A stretch of 64,000 nt of DNA, taken from NCBI RefSeq assembly GCF_018987265.1, contig NZ_CP076854.1, positions 124,001-188,000 of the forward strand, written 5' to 3'. A program made the translations under genes and the position numbers. Positions 26,031 to 35,389 of the stretch are shown here, piece by piece (within the stretch, counting starts at the first letter, position 1; every line of letters begins with the position of its first letter). The notes under the pieces are model-generated. The model did no database searches, had not been told where the DNA came from, and saw only the letters and a program-made list of their open reading frames with translations. Origin of the DNA: Rhizobium sp. WYJ-E13. Its GTDB lineage: Bacteria > Pseudomonadota > Alphaproteobacteria > Rhizobiales > Rhizobiaceae.

Positions 26031-27077
26031 TTATTTATCGACCAAAAATTCGACCGGCGCGCCGTTCTCGACCCCATCAAACAGGATTAGGACCCGATAG
26101 GCGGTGCTTGTTTCGTCGAGCACGATCGCGGTTTCGGCACTGTCGCTCGCCTGAACGCCTGGCAGGGGGCCTAACGGCTTGGCGGCGTCTTCGTTCTTAC
26201 CGCTCCAGAACCATAGCGAAGGCACGGGCTTTGGAGGGGCGCGCTGCTCGCCGCAGGTGAAGGTGCCATCACCTCTGTCGTCGTCGCTCCGGCCGGCTAG
26301 GATCAAAACACCGTTGTCGACGGCGGTCAGATCGCGGATACCAACATTGTCTTCCAGTTTTATCTCGCTCACCGTGGCGGACGGCGTCGTCGCCCCGAAG
26401 AGTTCGCCAATAGGCACGCGCATGACGAAGGCCTTCTTGTCCAGGCAGGGGCTGCGAAGCCCGAACAGGGCTTCATTGGCCTTGATGGCGAGACCCTCGA
26501 TGGTCACGCCGTTTCGATCGAGTTTTTTCTCGGCAAAGGGACCGATCGTTTGCGCGCTTGCGATTGTCTGACGCAAATGCGCCGTCCTCTCGATCTCAGG
26601 GCCTGGATCGGAGTCGCCAAATTCGAACGTCGGAAGGCCCGTCGATGGATCGACCGGAAAGCGCAATAGGAAAAAGCGTGAGGGTTGCGTCACGCCGCTT
26701 CGTGACAGCCCATGCGAGCCCGTAACGCAAAAATACGACGTGGCTGCGGCCTCAGAACCAGGAAGGTAGGCGACACCTTCGGCGTCGATCTCATCCATCT
26801 CGACGCCGTCGACTTTGTCCGGAAGAAGCCTTATCAGTTTTGTCGGCACCAGCTTATGGTCATTCAAATCAAAGAACTGGGCATATTTCTTTTCGTCATT
26901 CACCGCCAGGCATCGCCCGGCACCCGGAATGCATGCAGCACCGCTGAGCGCCTTACGGGCATCGGCGTTCTTCTCGAATGGCGGCGAGACCGACCAGGCT
27001 GTCGGCGAGCGAACAATGTCGCCGCGCGCATCGACAGCCGAAAGCGTCAATAGCAGAAAAAACCCAAGCGCACGCAT
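26031..27077 (-). CDS. DUF3616-family secreted protein
   Basis: This ~348-aa protein has a signal peptide (MRALGFFLLLTLSAVDARG). Start 27077 is chosen because GGAGGTG lies six bases upstream; the longer frame to 27113 adds unlikely residues. Family blocks are LSGAACIPGAGRCLAVNDEK, EIDAEGVAYLPG, CVTGSHGLSRSG and GVTIEGLAIKANEALFGLRS, plus the later DLTAVDNGVLILAGRSDDD. The repeated strand pattern suggests a beta-propeller, perhaps esterase-like, but the biochemical function of DUF3616 is unknown to me. It is the intact relative of the pseudogene at 11182-11577 and sits just upstream of the PG-binding lysozyme-like gene. Confidence 0.8.
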   Translation of the reverse strand: MRALGFFLLLTLSAVDARGDIVRSPTAWSVSPPFEKNADARKALSGAACIPGAGRCLAVNDEKKYAQFFDLNDHKLVPTKLIRLLPDKVDGVEMDEIDAEGVAYLPGSEAAATSYFCVTGSHGLSRSGVTQPSRFFLLRFPVDPSTGLPTFEFGDSDPGPEIERTAHLRQTIASAQTIGPFAEKKLDRNGVTIEGLAIKANEALFGLRSPCLDKKAFVMRVPIGELFGATTPSATVSEIKLEDNVGIRDLTAVDNGVLILAGRSDDDRGDGTFTCGEQRAPPKPVPSLWFWSGKNEDAAKPLGPLPGVQASDSAETAIVLDETSTAYRVLILFDGVENGAPVEFLVDK

Positions 27078-27493
27078 GCAGCACCTCCAGTCAATGAAGT
27101 ACCGGTCCGACAAGATTGCATGCTAGACGAAGTCAGAGGGAGTGCATCCCATCCACTCTACTTAAAAATGAGTGTATATTGAAAATTCGCGCTGCGCCAG
27201 ATATTCTTTGGAATTAAGTACTCGGTTTAATCTGATATAAAGTCTCGGAGACATTTCAAATTCGCACTTACTGAGAGAGGATCCAGTGTCTCCCTACAAG
27301 CATTTCCTGCCCGGGTGCACTGAAAATGACATGATTGCTTCTTTCAGAATTCGATATGCGCCACTCAGGTCGGCGCTTGACGACATCCGTGGTTCGGATT
27401 TCATCAAGGTGAACGTGTGGCACAGAGGCTCTGCCCGGCATTAGCGGCAGCGATCAAAATTGTCCGTGCCGAGCAAGAGCATGTCAATGCGTG
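27078..27493. other. Intergenic stretch at the right edge of the island
   Basis: This 416 bp separates the DUF3616 gene from the end of the ABC importer operon. The left part is AT-rich and promoter-like for the DUF3616 gene. A short plus-strand frame near 27290-27445 (VSPYKHFLPGCTENDM...) resembles nothing I know and is not called. No tRNA or attachment repeat is seen at this edge. Confidence 0.45.
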
Positions 27494-28297
27494 CTATAAT
27501 TTCGGCTTTCCGCGTGCGGCAAGCTTGAGCGCAATCAGAAAAACAAGCGCCACTGACAGCATGAATATCGCCCCCGACATCGCATAGATCGTCGGCGAGG
27601 CCCCGGCGTTCATCTTGCCGAACAGGACGACCGGCAGCGTGTTCTGTCGGCCGGCAAGATAGAAAGATCGTGTGAACTCGTTGAGCGAGAGCAGAAACGA
27701 GAAGATGAAGGCACTGACAAGGCCAGGACGGATCAACGGCAACGTGACGTCGCGAAACTGCCGCCAGCGGCTGGCGCCGAGGTCGGCGGCCGCCATCAGG
27801 TAGGACGGCTTGACCGCCGCAAAACTCGTCAGGATGACGATAAAGGCGAAGGGCATGGCCCAGAGTAGATGCCCCGCCGTCACGGTCAGCATGGAGGCCC
27901 TGATGCCGATGCGAGTAAAGACCGTTGATAGCGCAAGACCCTGGATCACGCCCGGCACGAACATCGGCAGGATGACGGTGAGGAACCAGGCAGTGCGGTT
28001 TCTATGGAGCTCGAAATAGGCGAGCGCTGCGGCAAGAGACGACAGTGTCGCGAGCACCGCGGTCAGGGTGGCTATCATCGCCGATTGCTGCAACGCGGAC
28101 ACAAGTGCCCGCTCCTCGGGGAGCGAGACATACCACTTCAGCGTGATGTCCCAAAGGTTCGGCAGACCGGGCTGCAAGGCGGGATTGAACGAGACTGCCA
28201 GTAGGTAGAGCGGCGGCGCGTAGATAACGATGAGCCCGGCAATCGTCAGGACCCAGATCAGGAAACGGTTCGCTCGGCCCTCCGAATGCGCCGTCAT
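27494..28297 (-). CDS. Pot-type ABC importer permease (PotC-like)
   Basis: This 267-aa inner-membrane permease has six TM segments and the EAA loop (DLGASRWRQFRDVTLPLIRP), as in binding-protein-dependent polyamine/2-aminoethylphosphonate/opine-type importers. It is the last gene of a seven-gene minus-strand operon and overlaps the preceding permease by four bases. Together with the other permease it forms the channel of the importer; the ATPase and Tat-exported binding protein lie upstream. Confidence 0.9.
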   Translation of the reverse strand: MTAHSEGRANRFLIWVLTIAGLIVIYAPPLYLLAVSFNPALQPGLPNLWDITLKWYVSLPEERALVSALQQSAMIATLTAVLATLSSLAAALAYFELHRNRTAWFLTVILPMFVPGVIQGLALSTVFTRIGIRASMLTVTAGHLLWAMPFAFIVILTSFAAVKPSYLMAAADLGASRWRQFRDVTLPLIRPGLVSAFIFSFLLSLNEFTRSFYLAGRQNTLPVVLFGKMNAGASPTIYAMSGAIFMLSVALVFLIALKLAARGKPKL

Positions 28298-29160
28298 GTG
28301 CGATCCTCGAACAGGGAGGCAAGGCCGAACAGTCGATTGCCAATCAGGACGAGCGTGAAGATTACGGCCAGCACGACGGTGGAGATAGCAAATGCGAGCG
28401 GAAAGTTCGCAACGCGCATAACGTCGTTGATCATCACCGAGATAATGGTGGCACCGCCGCCGCCCAGCATCTGCACTTCAGTAGAGGAGCCGGCGACCAT
28501 GACGAATACGAATAGAAAGCCGGCAAATATGCCCGGCATGGTGAGCGGTATCATGATCGTCGTCAGCGTCTTCCAGAAACCAGCTCCGAGGTCGCGGGCG
28601 GCGGCCAGCACCGTCGTGTCGAGCCGGCGCATCGAGAGCAACAGCGGAAAGGTCGCAAACGGCAGGTAGGAGGCGACGAGGCCGGTGAGGACGGCAAAGT
28701 TGCTGAACAGCAGCCAGTCGATCGGCGCCGTGGTTAGCCCAAGCTCTTGGAGACCGGTATTGACGACACCGGTGCGTCCGAGCACCAGGCGCCAGGAAAA
28801 GGAACGGATGAGATAGGATGTGAAAAAGGGGATCGTCATCAGCGCGAGCAGGATGACGGCGAGCCTGCGGCCGGCGAGGAAATGCACTGCATAAGCCGAA
28901 GGATAGGCAATCAGCAGGCAGAGCAGCGCTGCGCCCATTGCTTTCGCGAGCGTCGACAGAATGACCGTCCAGCGTCCGGCATCAAAGATTGCGACGTAGC
29001 CGGCAAAGCTGAAATCCGGCTTGATCCAGTAGGTCGAGGCATCCCAGGTCCAAAAGCTCCATGTGACTACAACCGCCAGCGGCGCCAGGCCGAAGACGAT
29101 GATGGCAAAAAGCGGTAGTGAGATCAGCGAAAGGGCAGTAGAGCGGAATGGGTGGAGCAT
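28294..29160 (-). CDS. Pot-type ABC importer permease (PotB-like)
   Basis: This ~288-aa permease has six predicted TM helices and the EAA motif DLGAGFWKTLTTIMIPLTMP. The ATG at 29160 has AAGG eight bases upstream and is preferred over an upstream start at 29196, which would add PRTALSQGSD. It pairs with the PotC-like subunit. The gene order SBP, permease, permease on the same strand, with the ATPase before the SBP, matches spermidine/putrescine-class operons. Confidence 0.9.
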   Translation of the reverse strand: MLHPFRSTALSLISLPLFAIIVFGLAPLAVVVTWSFWTWDASTYWIKPDFSFAGYVAIFDAGRWTVILSTLAKAMGAALLCLLIAYPSAYAVHFLAGRRLAVILLALMTIPFFTSYLIRSFSWRLVLGRTGVVNTGLQELGLTTAPIDWLLFSNFAVLTGLVASYLPFATFPLLLSMRRLDTTVLAAARDLGAGFWKTLTTIMIPLTMPGIFAGFLFVFVMVAGSSTEVQMLGGGGATIISVMINDVMRVANFPLAFAISTVVLAVIFTLVLIGNRLFGLASLFEDRT

Positions 29161-29234
29161 GTCTGAACCTTGGCTGAGGGCTGTTCGCGGCAGCAAGGCG
29201 CCGCGAATGGTCTGGTCTGATCGAATAGCTGCGG

Positions 29235-30407
29235 TCAGGCGTTACGCAGCTTCTGCCACCACTCCTCATAGAGCTGAAAATTATCCGGCCGGCAATTCTG
29301 CCAGTAGACCTTGCCGGCGAACTTGGCCTTCACATGGTCGCCGAGCGCTTGAACATCCTCCGGCTTGTATTCGTCGGAATGCACTTTGGCGTATTCGACA
29401 TTCTTGTCAGTTGGAACCAGATAACCGCGCGCTTTGCCAAGCTCGCAGCCATAAAGACCACCGAGCAGGCCATCGACGAACTTATGAGCGGAATCAGAGA
29501 CGCCACGGTCACCGGCGCCCTTCAGGAGAACGCTATTGTTGCCCCAGCCTTCGTAGCCTTCGACGGGTGCTGCATATTCGACCTGCAGACCACGCTTGCG
29601 CCCCTCGTAGACGATCGGCTCCCAGCCTGTCATTGCATCGACTTCCTCGTCGGCGACGAGCTGAACACCCTGTTCCCAGCCGTTCCAGAAGGTACGGAAC
29701 TGCCCGTCCTTCTTGTGTTTGATCAGAAATTCCATCACCAGCCCGAGTTCGGATTCCGTCAGGTTGCCGGGATCGGTGATCGGCTTGTTCTCGCTTTCCT
29801 TCAGATACATGGCCGTGAAGACGGCACTGTTGATCCAGGCGTCCTCCATCGCGACGCGACCCTTCAGCTTGGGATCGAAGATCGCGCCATAGCTATCGAC
29901 CTTGCCGAGCTTGTCGGGCCGGTAGATGATCGAGTCGGCATTGACGACGGTCGGAATGCCGTATTGTTTGCCGTCGTGCTTAAGATAGGGGATGTCCTTG
30001 GCCCATTGCCAGACACTCTCGTAGTTGGAGATTTTCGAAAGGTCCCAGGGAATGATTGCCCCCTGGCGCGCCAGTTCCTTTTCCGCTCCACCCTGGAAGC
30101 CCCCGACATCGAAGAGGTCGTTGGCATTGCCCGCTGCAAGGCGCGCGACGACCGGGCCGACATCATTGCCGTTGTCGGTGAATTCCGGGCTTATGCCGAC
30201 CTGTGAAGCGAATTCCTGCCACTTGTCGCCGATGTCCAGCGTCGCCGTCGCCCAGAAGGCAACCGTGTCGGCCGCCTGCGCCCGCCCGGCAAGGCCGAGG
30301 CCACCGAGCGAAAATGCCGCGGCACCCGCTCCCATAAGCCCCAGGAACTGGCGGCGCTGCACGTTGCTGGCATTGGAGGATAAAAGCCTGTCATATCGTT
30401 TTGTCAT
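29235..30407 (-). CDS. Periplasmic solute-binding protein, PotD-like, Tat-exported
   Basis: This ~390-aa protein has a twin-arginine signal (NVQRRQFLGLMGAGAAAFSL) ending GRAQAADTV. The mature part is a type II periplasmic binding protein: TATLDIGDKWQEFASQVG, then KQYGIPTVVNADSIIYRPDK. The second ATG (30407) is chosen because GGGG is too close to the first. The Tat route is common for rhizobial binding proteins. It likely captures a small nitrogenous compound fed to the hydantoinase/oxoprolinase enzymes encoded in the same operon. The ligand is not readable. Confidence 0.88.
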   Translation of the reverse strand: MTKRYDRLLSSNASNVQRRQFLGLMGAGAAAFSLGGLGLAGRAQAADTVAFWATATLDIGDKWQEFASQVGISPEFTDNGNDVGPVVARLAAGNANDLFDVGGFQGGAEKELARQGAIIPWDLSKISNYESVWQWAKDIPYLKHDGKQYGIPTVVNADSIIYRPDKLGKVDSYGAIFDPKLKGRVAMEDAWINSAVFTAMYLKESENKPITDPGNLTESELGLVMEFLIKHKKDGQFRTFWNGWEQGVQLVADEEVDAMTGWEPIVYEGRKRGLQVEYAAPVEGYEGWGNNSVLLKGAGDRGVSDSAHKFVDGLLGGLYGCELGKARGYLVPTDKNVEYAKVHSDEYKPEDVQALGDHVKAKFAGKVYWQNCRPDNFQLYEEWWQKLRNA

Positions 30408-30466
30408 CGTCATTCCCCTTTTTGTTAGGTCTTTCGATTGTCGTTCTGTCTCTCCTGTGACGCGGG

Positions 30467-31540
30467 CTAGGCGCCGCCGGCCGCGATCAGCACTGCGGCG
30501 TCCGGCCTGAGATACACGGAAAGGCGGGTACCCGGCGCCAACGGCTGAAGGTCTGCGTCTAGCGCCACCAGCACCGACTGTCCGTCGGCGAAGCTCAGCC
30601 TTGCATCGCGATGCAGCCCGCGGAAGGTCGTTTCAGTCAGCGTCAGTTCCAGCTTGCCCTCGGTTCCCGCCGGATCCGGCACAAGCGAAAGGCGGTCCGG
30701 CCTGATCGCGACGAGGCTCACCTGTGGGTCGATCGGCCCGGCGATCCGTACCGGGAGGCTCTGCCCCGCCACTACCGCTTCGCCCCGACCGCCGCCTGCG
30801 CGGACCGCCTCCGGCCGCAGCAGGGAATCGATGCCAACGAAGCGGGCGACGAATGCATTGGCTGGCGTGCGGTAGAAGGCTGCTGGCGTATCCACCTGCG
30901 CGATCCGCCCGCCGTGCATGACGGCCATGCGGTCCGACAGGCTCACGGCTTCGTCCTGATTGTGGGTGACGAGGACGAAAGTCGCGCCGGTTCGCCTGTG
31001 CAGACGACCGAATTCGTCGCGCATCTGCTGGCGCAAGCGCTCGTCGAGCCCGGTCAGCGGCTCGTCCAGCAGCAGGATACCGGGTTCCATGACCAGAGCG
31101 CGGGCAAGCGCCACACGCTGCCGCTGGCCGCCGGAGAGAAGGTTGACGTCACGCGGGCCAAAGCCGGAAAGTTCGACAAGCTCGAGGGCTTCGTTGATCT
31201 TGGCGTCGAGCTTGCCGCCCGACATGCCCTTCAGTTTCAGACCGTAACCGATGTTCTGCGCGACGGTCATGTGCGGAAAAAGACCGAGGCCCTGGAAGAC
31301 GGTATTGACGGGGCGTCGATTTGCCGGGACTGCGCCGATGTCTTTGCCGTCGAAGGCGATGCGTCCGGACGTTGGCGTCTCGAAACCGCCGATCAGCTTC
31401 AGCAGCGTACTCTTTCCGCAGCCTGACGAGCCAAGCAAGGTAAAGAACTCGCCAGCGGCGATAGACAGCGACACACTGTCAACGGCGGTGACCGGCCCGT
31501 AGCTTTTAACGACATCATCGATTTCGATCGATATGGCCAT
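30467..31540 (-). CDS. Pot-type ABC importer ATPase (PotA-like)
   Basis: This 357-aa protein has Walker A GSSGCGKSTLLKLIGG, the signature LSGGQRQRVALARAL, Walker B ILLLDEPLTGLDE and the His switch LVTHNQDEA. It also has a C-terminal TOBE-type domain (~residues 275-350). It energises uptake by the two permeases. The gene begins 2 bp after the stop of the HyuA gene, so transport and catabolism genes are one transcript. Confidence 0.92.
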   Translation of the reverse strand: MAISIEIDDVVKSYGPVTAVDSVSLSIAAGEFFTLLGSSGCGKSTLLKLIGGFETPTSGRIAFDGKDIGAVPANRRPVNTVFQGLGLFPHMTVAQNIGYGLKLKGMSGGKLDAKINEALELVELSGFGPRDVNLLSGGQRQRVALARALVMEPGILLLDEPLTGLDERLRQQMRDEFGRLHRRTGATFVLVTHNQDEAVSLSDRMAVMHGGRIAQVDTPAAFYRTPANAFVARFVGIDSLLRPEAVRAGGGRGEAVVAGQSLPVRIAGPIDPQVSLVAIRPDRLSLVPDPAGTEGKLELTLTETTFRGLHRDARLSFADGQSVLVALDADLQPLAPGTRLSVYLRPDAAVLIAAGGA

Positions 31541-31541
31541 G

Positions 31542-33602
31542 TCAGCGCGCCATGCGGCTCCCTTCGCGGATCACGAGAATGCCGGTTTCCGTCATTTCGA
31601 TGACCTGGTTTTCGAGCACCAGCGTCGTCGCTGTTGCCTCCTCGACGATAGCAGGCCCTTCGAGCCTTTCGCCGGCCGGCAGCCGGCTGCGGTCGAATAC
31701 TGGGCAGGCCAGCCAGCCGCGCGCGGTGCCGAAATAGACGTTTCTCGTTCCGGTGCGGCCCGCCTCGGGGCGTCCGGCTCGCGGAATCTTCGGCAGTGCT
31801 ATTACAGGCCCGCTGAGCACGGCTTCGAGGTGCAGCGTGGTGATCTCGATCGCGGAGTCCGGCAGGCGGAAGGAATAGGCCTTTTCGTGGGCGGTATGGA
31901 AACGGTCGGCGAAAGCGGCTGCATCATCCCCGCGCCGGAAGAGCGTAAATACGCCGTGCTCCTGGCCGCGATAGCGCGCCTCGACGCGGTAGGTGAACTG
32001 GATCGCGGCATCCCGGCCTTTGGCGAAATAAGTGATGGCCTCCTCTTCCATTTGTGAGAAGCGGCGGCTCAGCTCGCTTACCGCCGCGTCATCAAGAGGG
32101 TAGAACCATGTCGCTCGGAAATCGGCGCGGGGCTCGGCTGCGAGCATGCCCCAGGCTGAGAAAATGCCCGGATGCGGTGGCACCACCGTCGCCTTGACGC
32201 TGAGATCGCGACCGAGCCGTGCAGCAAGCGCCGGGCCGGCGCCGCCGCTGATGACGAAGGCCACGTCGCGCGGGTCATGGCCGCGCTGAACGGTCACGAG
32301 TTTCAAGGCGTTGATCATGTTGGCATGAGCGATCTCGATGATCGCCATCGCCGCATCCTCCGCTGACATGCCGAGCGGATTGGCGACGGTGGCAATCGCC
32401 TGTTCCGCCTTTGCCTTGTCCAGCGCCATGGTGCCGCCGGCAAAGTTGGCCGGATCGAAGATCCCGACGGTCAGGATAGCATCCGAAAGCGTCGGTTTCG
32501 TCCCGCCGCGCCCGTAACATGCCGGCCCCGGCGTAGAGCCGGCGCTGTGCGGCCCGACCCGCAGCGCACCACGTTCATCTATCCAGGCGATGGACCCGCC
32601 ACCGGAGCCGATCTCGACGATATCGACGACCGGGACCTGCACAGCGTGCCCCGGCTTGATACGGGTATGTTCCAGACGATATTCGGCGTTGAGCGTCGGC
32701 CTGCTGTCATGGATCAGCGAGCATTTTGCCGTCGTTCCGCCAACGTCGAGCGAAAGGACTTCCCTCTCACCGATCGCGGCGCCGATGCGCGCAGCACCCG
32801 CAATCCCGCCGGCCGGCCCGGATTCCACCAGGGTGAGTGGGCTGCGGGTGGCCTGGTCAAAGGTGGAGATGCCGCCGTTAGACTGCATGGCGTAATAGGG
32901 GCAGGTCAGATCGCGATCGGTCAGCGCCGCTTCCAGCCGCGCAAAATAGTGCCGGATGATCGGCTGCACATAGGCGTTGAGCACGACGGTGTTCGACCGT
33001 TCATATTCGCGCCATTGCCGCGAAACCTCGTGACTGGCGCAAACCGTCAATTCCGGAAGCGCATCGGCCAGGATATCGGCACACAAGATCTCGTGCTCGG
33101 GATTGGCGTAGCTGTGCAAAAACAGCACGGCGATCGCTTCCACCTGCTGTTGGCGACAGCTTTGGATGATCGGGCGCAGATCGTCCAGTTCGACGGGCGT
33201 GAGGACGTTGCCGCTTGCGTCGATGCGCTCTCGCACCTCAAAGCGCAAATGGCGTGGGACGAAAGGTTCGGGACTGTGGAACTGCAGGTTATAGAGGTCA
33301 GGGCGATTGCCGCGTCCGATCTCCAGGACGTCGCGAAAACCTGCTGTCGTGACCAGCGCGGTGCGCACGCCTTTGCGCTCGGTGATGGCGTTGATGACCG
33401 TCGTGCCGCCGTGGGCAAAGAACGTCACGTCGCGGGTCCGCAGCCCATCCCGCTGCTCCGACATCGTGATCGCGGCGAGAACGCCGAGGGACTGATCGTC
33501 GACACTCGTCAGGCTCTTTGCGGTAAATAGCCGGCCTGTTCGCTCGTCATAGCCGACGAGGTCTGTGAAGGTTCCCCCGACATCGGTCGCCAGCCTGATC
33601 AT
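31542..33602 (-). CDS. Hydantoinase/5-oxoprolinase subunit A
   Basis: This 686-aa protein begins MIRLATDVGGTFTDLVGYDE, the N-terminal ATP-binding fold of the Hydant_A_N family. FFAHGGTTVINAITERKG and LSLDVGGTTAKCSLI are further phosphate-binding loops, and the C-terminal Hydant_A_C region follows. With the B subunit (overlapping by four bases) it should form an ATP-dependent amidohydrolase opening a 5-oxoproline, N-methylhydantoin or acetophenone-type substrate. The linked importer probably brings in that substrate. Confidence 0.9.
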   Translation of the reverse strand: MIRLATDVGGTFTDLVGYDERTGRLFTAKSLTSVDDQSLGVLAAITMSEQRDGLRTRDVTFFAHGGTTVINAITERKGVRTALVTTAGFRDVLEIGRGNRPDLYNLQFHSPEPFVPRHLRFEVRERIDASGNVLTPVELDDLRPIIQSCRQQQVEAIAVLFLHSYANPEHEILCADILADALPELTVCASHEVSRQWREYERSNTVVLNAYVQPIIRHYFARLEAALTDRDLTCPYYAMQSNGGISTFDQATRSPLTLVESGPAGGIAGAARIGAAIGEREVLSLDVGGTTAKCSLIHDSRPTLNAEYRLEHTRIKPGHAVQVPVVDIVEIGSGGGSIAWIDERGALRVGPHSAGSTPGPACYGRGGTKPTLSDAILTVGIFDPANFAGGTMALDKAKAEQAIATVANPLGMSAEDAAMAIIEIAHANMINALKLVTVQRGHDPRDVAFVISGGAGPALAARLGRDLSVKATVVPPHPGIFSAWGMLAAEPRADFRATWFYPLDDAAVSELSRRFSQMEEEAITYFAKGRDAAIQFTYRVEARYRGQEHGVFTLFRRGDDAAAFADRFHTAHEKAYSFRLPDSAIEITTLHLEAVLSGPVIALPKIPRAGRPEAGRTGTRNVYFGTARGWLACPVFDRSRLPAGERLEGPAIVEEATATTLVLENQVIEMTETGILVIREGSRMAR

Positions 33603-35311
33603 TCCGCTCTCCTGCGATATTCATAAGCCTCAACGGCCGCTTGTTCCGTTACGAAACCGTTGTCGAGGTCCTGCTCGATCAGTTGAACCTCACGCTCAAG
33701 CGGGTCGCCCCAGCCGCCGCCGCCGCCGGTGACGATGCGCAACACATCGCCTTGTTTAAGATCGATATGGGCCGCGCGGCCGTATTCGTTGCAATCCACA
33801 GCCTTAGACTTGACCACCTGCAGCACGTTCGCCGAACCTGGGTGGCCGCCATTCATTCCCCAAGGAAGGGTCCTCGTGCGGCCGAAGCTGCAATAGGCTG
33901 ATGCGTCCTGCGATAGGATCTCGTATTCGCGCACGATACCGAAGCCGCCGCGCCTTCGCCCCGCCCCGCTGCCCGCCTGGATGTTGAAACCGTAACGCTT
34001 GACGAGCAGCGGATATCGGGCCTCGATCACCTCGACCGAATAGTTATAGGTATCGCCATCGGTCAGCGCGATCACCGCGTTTGCCCCATCACGATCCTCG
34101 CTCGCGCCCCAGCCGCCATGCTGGGGCTCGATATGGATGAAGGGCTGGTCGTGGGCATCCTTGCCCGAGACATAGACGACGCAGAGGCTGGAATAAGAGC
34201 CGGCCGAAAAACGTGAGGGCATCAGCGGCGCAAGTGCCTTCCAGACCAATTCCGACGCGTGGACCGAACCCTCGTAATACCAGCCGGTGGGTGAGGGCTT
34301 TTGTGCGGTGAAGATGGTGCCGGCCGGCGCGACGACCTTCAGCGGGCGGAACCAGCCTTCGTTCGATGGCGCCTGCGGACCGGCAAGCGCCTTTATGATG
34401 GTACGGCATGCCGATTCCAGCGCGCCTCTCGCGCAGTTGATCGGCCCTGCCACGGCCGGTGGGCAACCGGTGAAGTCCGCAGTGATACTGTCGCCCGTGA
34501 TCGTGACCGCGACCTTCACCTCGATGGGGCCGTCACTGACGCCGTCGCCATCAATGACATCAGTCGCGTGGTAGGTGCCGTCGGGCAGGGCGGCGATCGC
34601 TGTGCGACTTTGTTTCTCGCTGACGGCGATCAGGTTTACGAAAGCCGCCTTGACAATGGCGCTGCCATACTTGCCGGTAAGTTCCGACATACGCCGCGCC
34701 GCGACCTGCACCGTGGCGATCTGCGCGGTCAGGTCACCAAGGGCGATTTCGGGGAGCCGAACGTTCTCGCTGATGATATGGATCAGCTCCGAAGAGACGA
34801 CGTCGCTACGAACGATCTTGACACCCGGCAGGCGCAGGCCCTCCTGGAAGACCGAGGTTGCGTTCGGCGCAAGGCTGCCCGGAACAGAGCCGCCGACATC
34901 GAGATAATGGGCGACGTTGATCGCATAGGCGACAATCTCTTTGGCGACAAAGATGGGCTTGACCACAGCAAAGTCACAGGCATGCGTGCCGCCGGCATAG
35001 GGATCGTTGGTCAGCAGCACGTCGCCGTCGGCCATATCTCCATCGTAGCGGGAGATCAATGCCTTGACCTGCGCGCCGAACGTACCGGTAAATAGTGTAA
35101 TGCCGTTCATTTGCGCGACCAGTTCGCCCTCCGCGGTCAGGAGGCCGCAGGCAAAATCCAGCACTTCGTAGATGACCGGGCTCATGCTGGTGCGGGCCAT
35201 GACGATGCCCATTTCGTCGACAGTCGCTGCAAGCTTACCCTCGATGATTTCCTGGGTGACGGGATCGATGGGATCTGGAACAAAAGTCATCTTGCTCACG
35301 TATCGCTGCAT
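33599..35311 (-). CDS. Hydantoinase/5-oxoprolinase subunit B
   Basis: This 570-aa Hydant_B family protein begins DPIDPVTQEIIEGKLAATVD and continues DGDVLLTNDPYAGGTHACDF and NCARGALESACRTIIKALAG. It ends in GDVLRIVTGGGGGWGDPLER, a glycine-rich block characteristic of the family. Full length is typical. An internal ATG at 35290 (MTFVPDPIDP) is an alternative start; neither has a strong SD. It lies 78 bp downstream of the MalT-type regulator gene. Confidence 0.9.
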   Translation of the reverse strand: MQRYVSKMTFVPDPIDPVTQEIIEGKLAATVDEMGIVMARTSMSPVIYEVLDFACGLLTAEGELVAQMNGITLFTGTFGAQVKALISRYDGDMADGDVLLTNDPYAGGTHACDFAVVKPIFVAKEIVAYAINVAHYLDVGGSVPGSLAPNATSVFQEGLRLPGVKIVRSDVVSSELIHIISENVRLPEIALGDLTAQIATVQVAARRMSELTGKYGSAIVKAAFVNLIAVSEKQSRTAIAALPDGTYHATDVIDGDGVSDGPIEVKVAVTITGDSITADFTGCPPAVAGPINCARGALESACRTIIKALAGPQAPSNEGWFRPLKVVAPAGTIFTAQKPSPTGWYYEGSVHASELVWKALAPLMPSRFSAGSYSSLCVVYVSGKDAHDQPFIHIEPQHGGWGASEDRDGANAVIALTDGDTYNYSVEVIEARYPLLVKRYGFNIQAGSGAGRRRGGFGIVREYEILSQDASAYCSFGRTRTLPWGMNGGHPGSANVLQVVKSKAVDCNEYGRAAHIDLKQGDVLRIVTGGGGGWGDPLEREVQLIEQDLDNGFVTEQAAVEAYEYRRRAE

Positions 35312-35389
35312 GGATTGGCAGGCACAGAGTAAGCGTCGTTGCTTGAGGTTGGATAGCCTGTCAGACGGGTAGGAAGAGTTCGAAGCGCC

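Noticed and set aside
25901..26080. N-terminal extension of the PG-binding protein
   Set aside because: Arg-rich, low-complexity sequence that overlaps the end of the DUF3616 gene. An SD before the TTG at 25900 gives a better start.
11182..27077. Whole island as a prophage remnant
   Set aside because: Amidase, lysozyme and holin-like genes invite this, but no structural, packaging, replication or integrase gene is present, and the SH3 fusions, SIR2-pYEATS and membrane protease are not usual phage lysis genes. A heavily reduced prophage cannot be fully ruled out.
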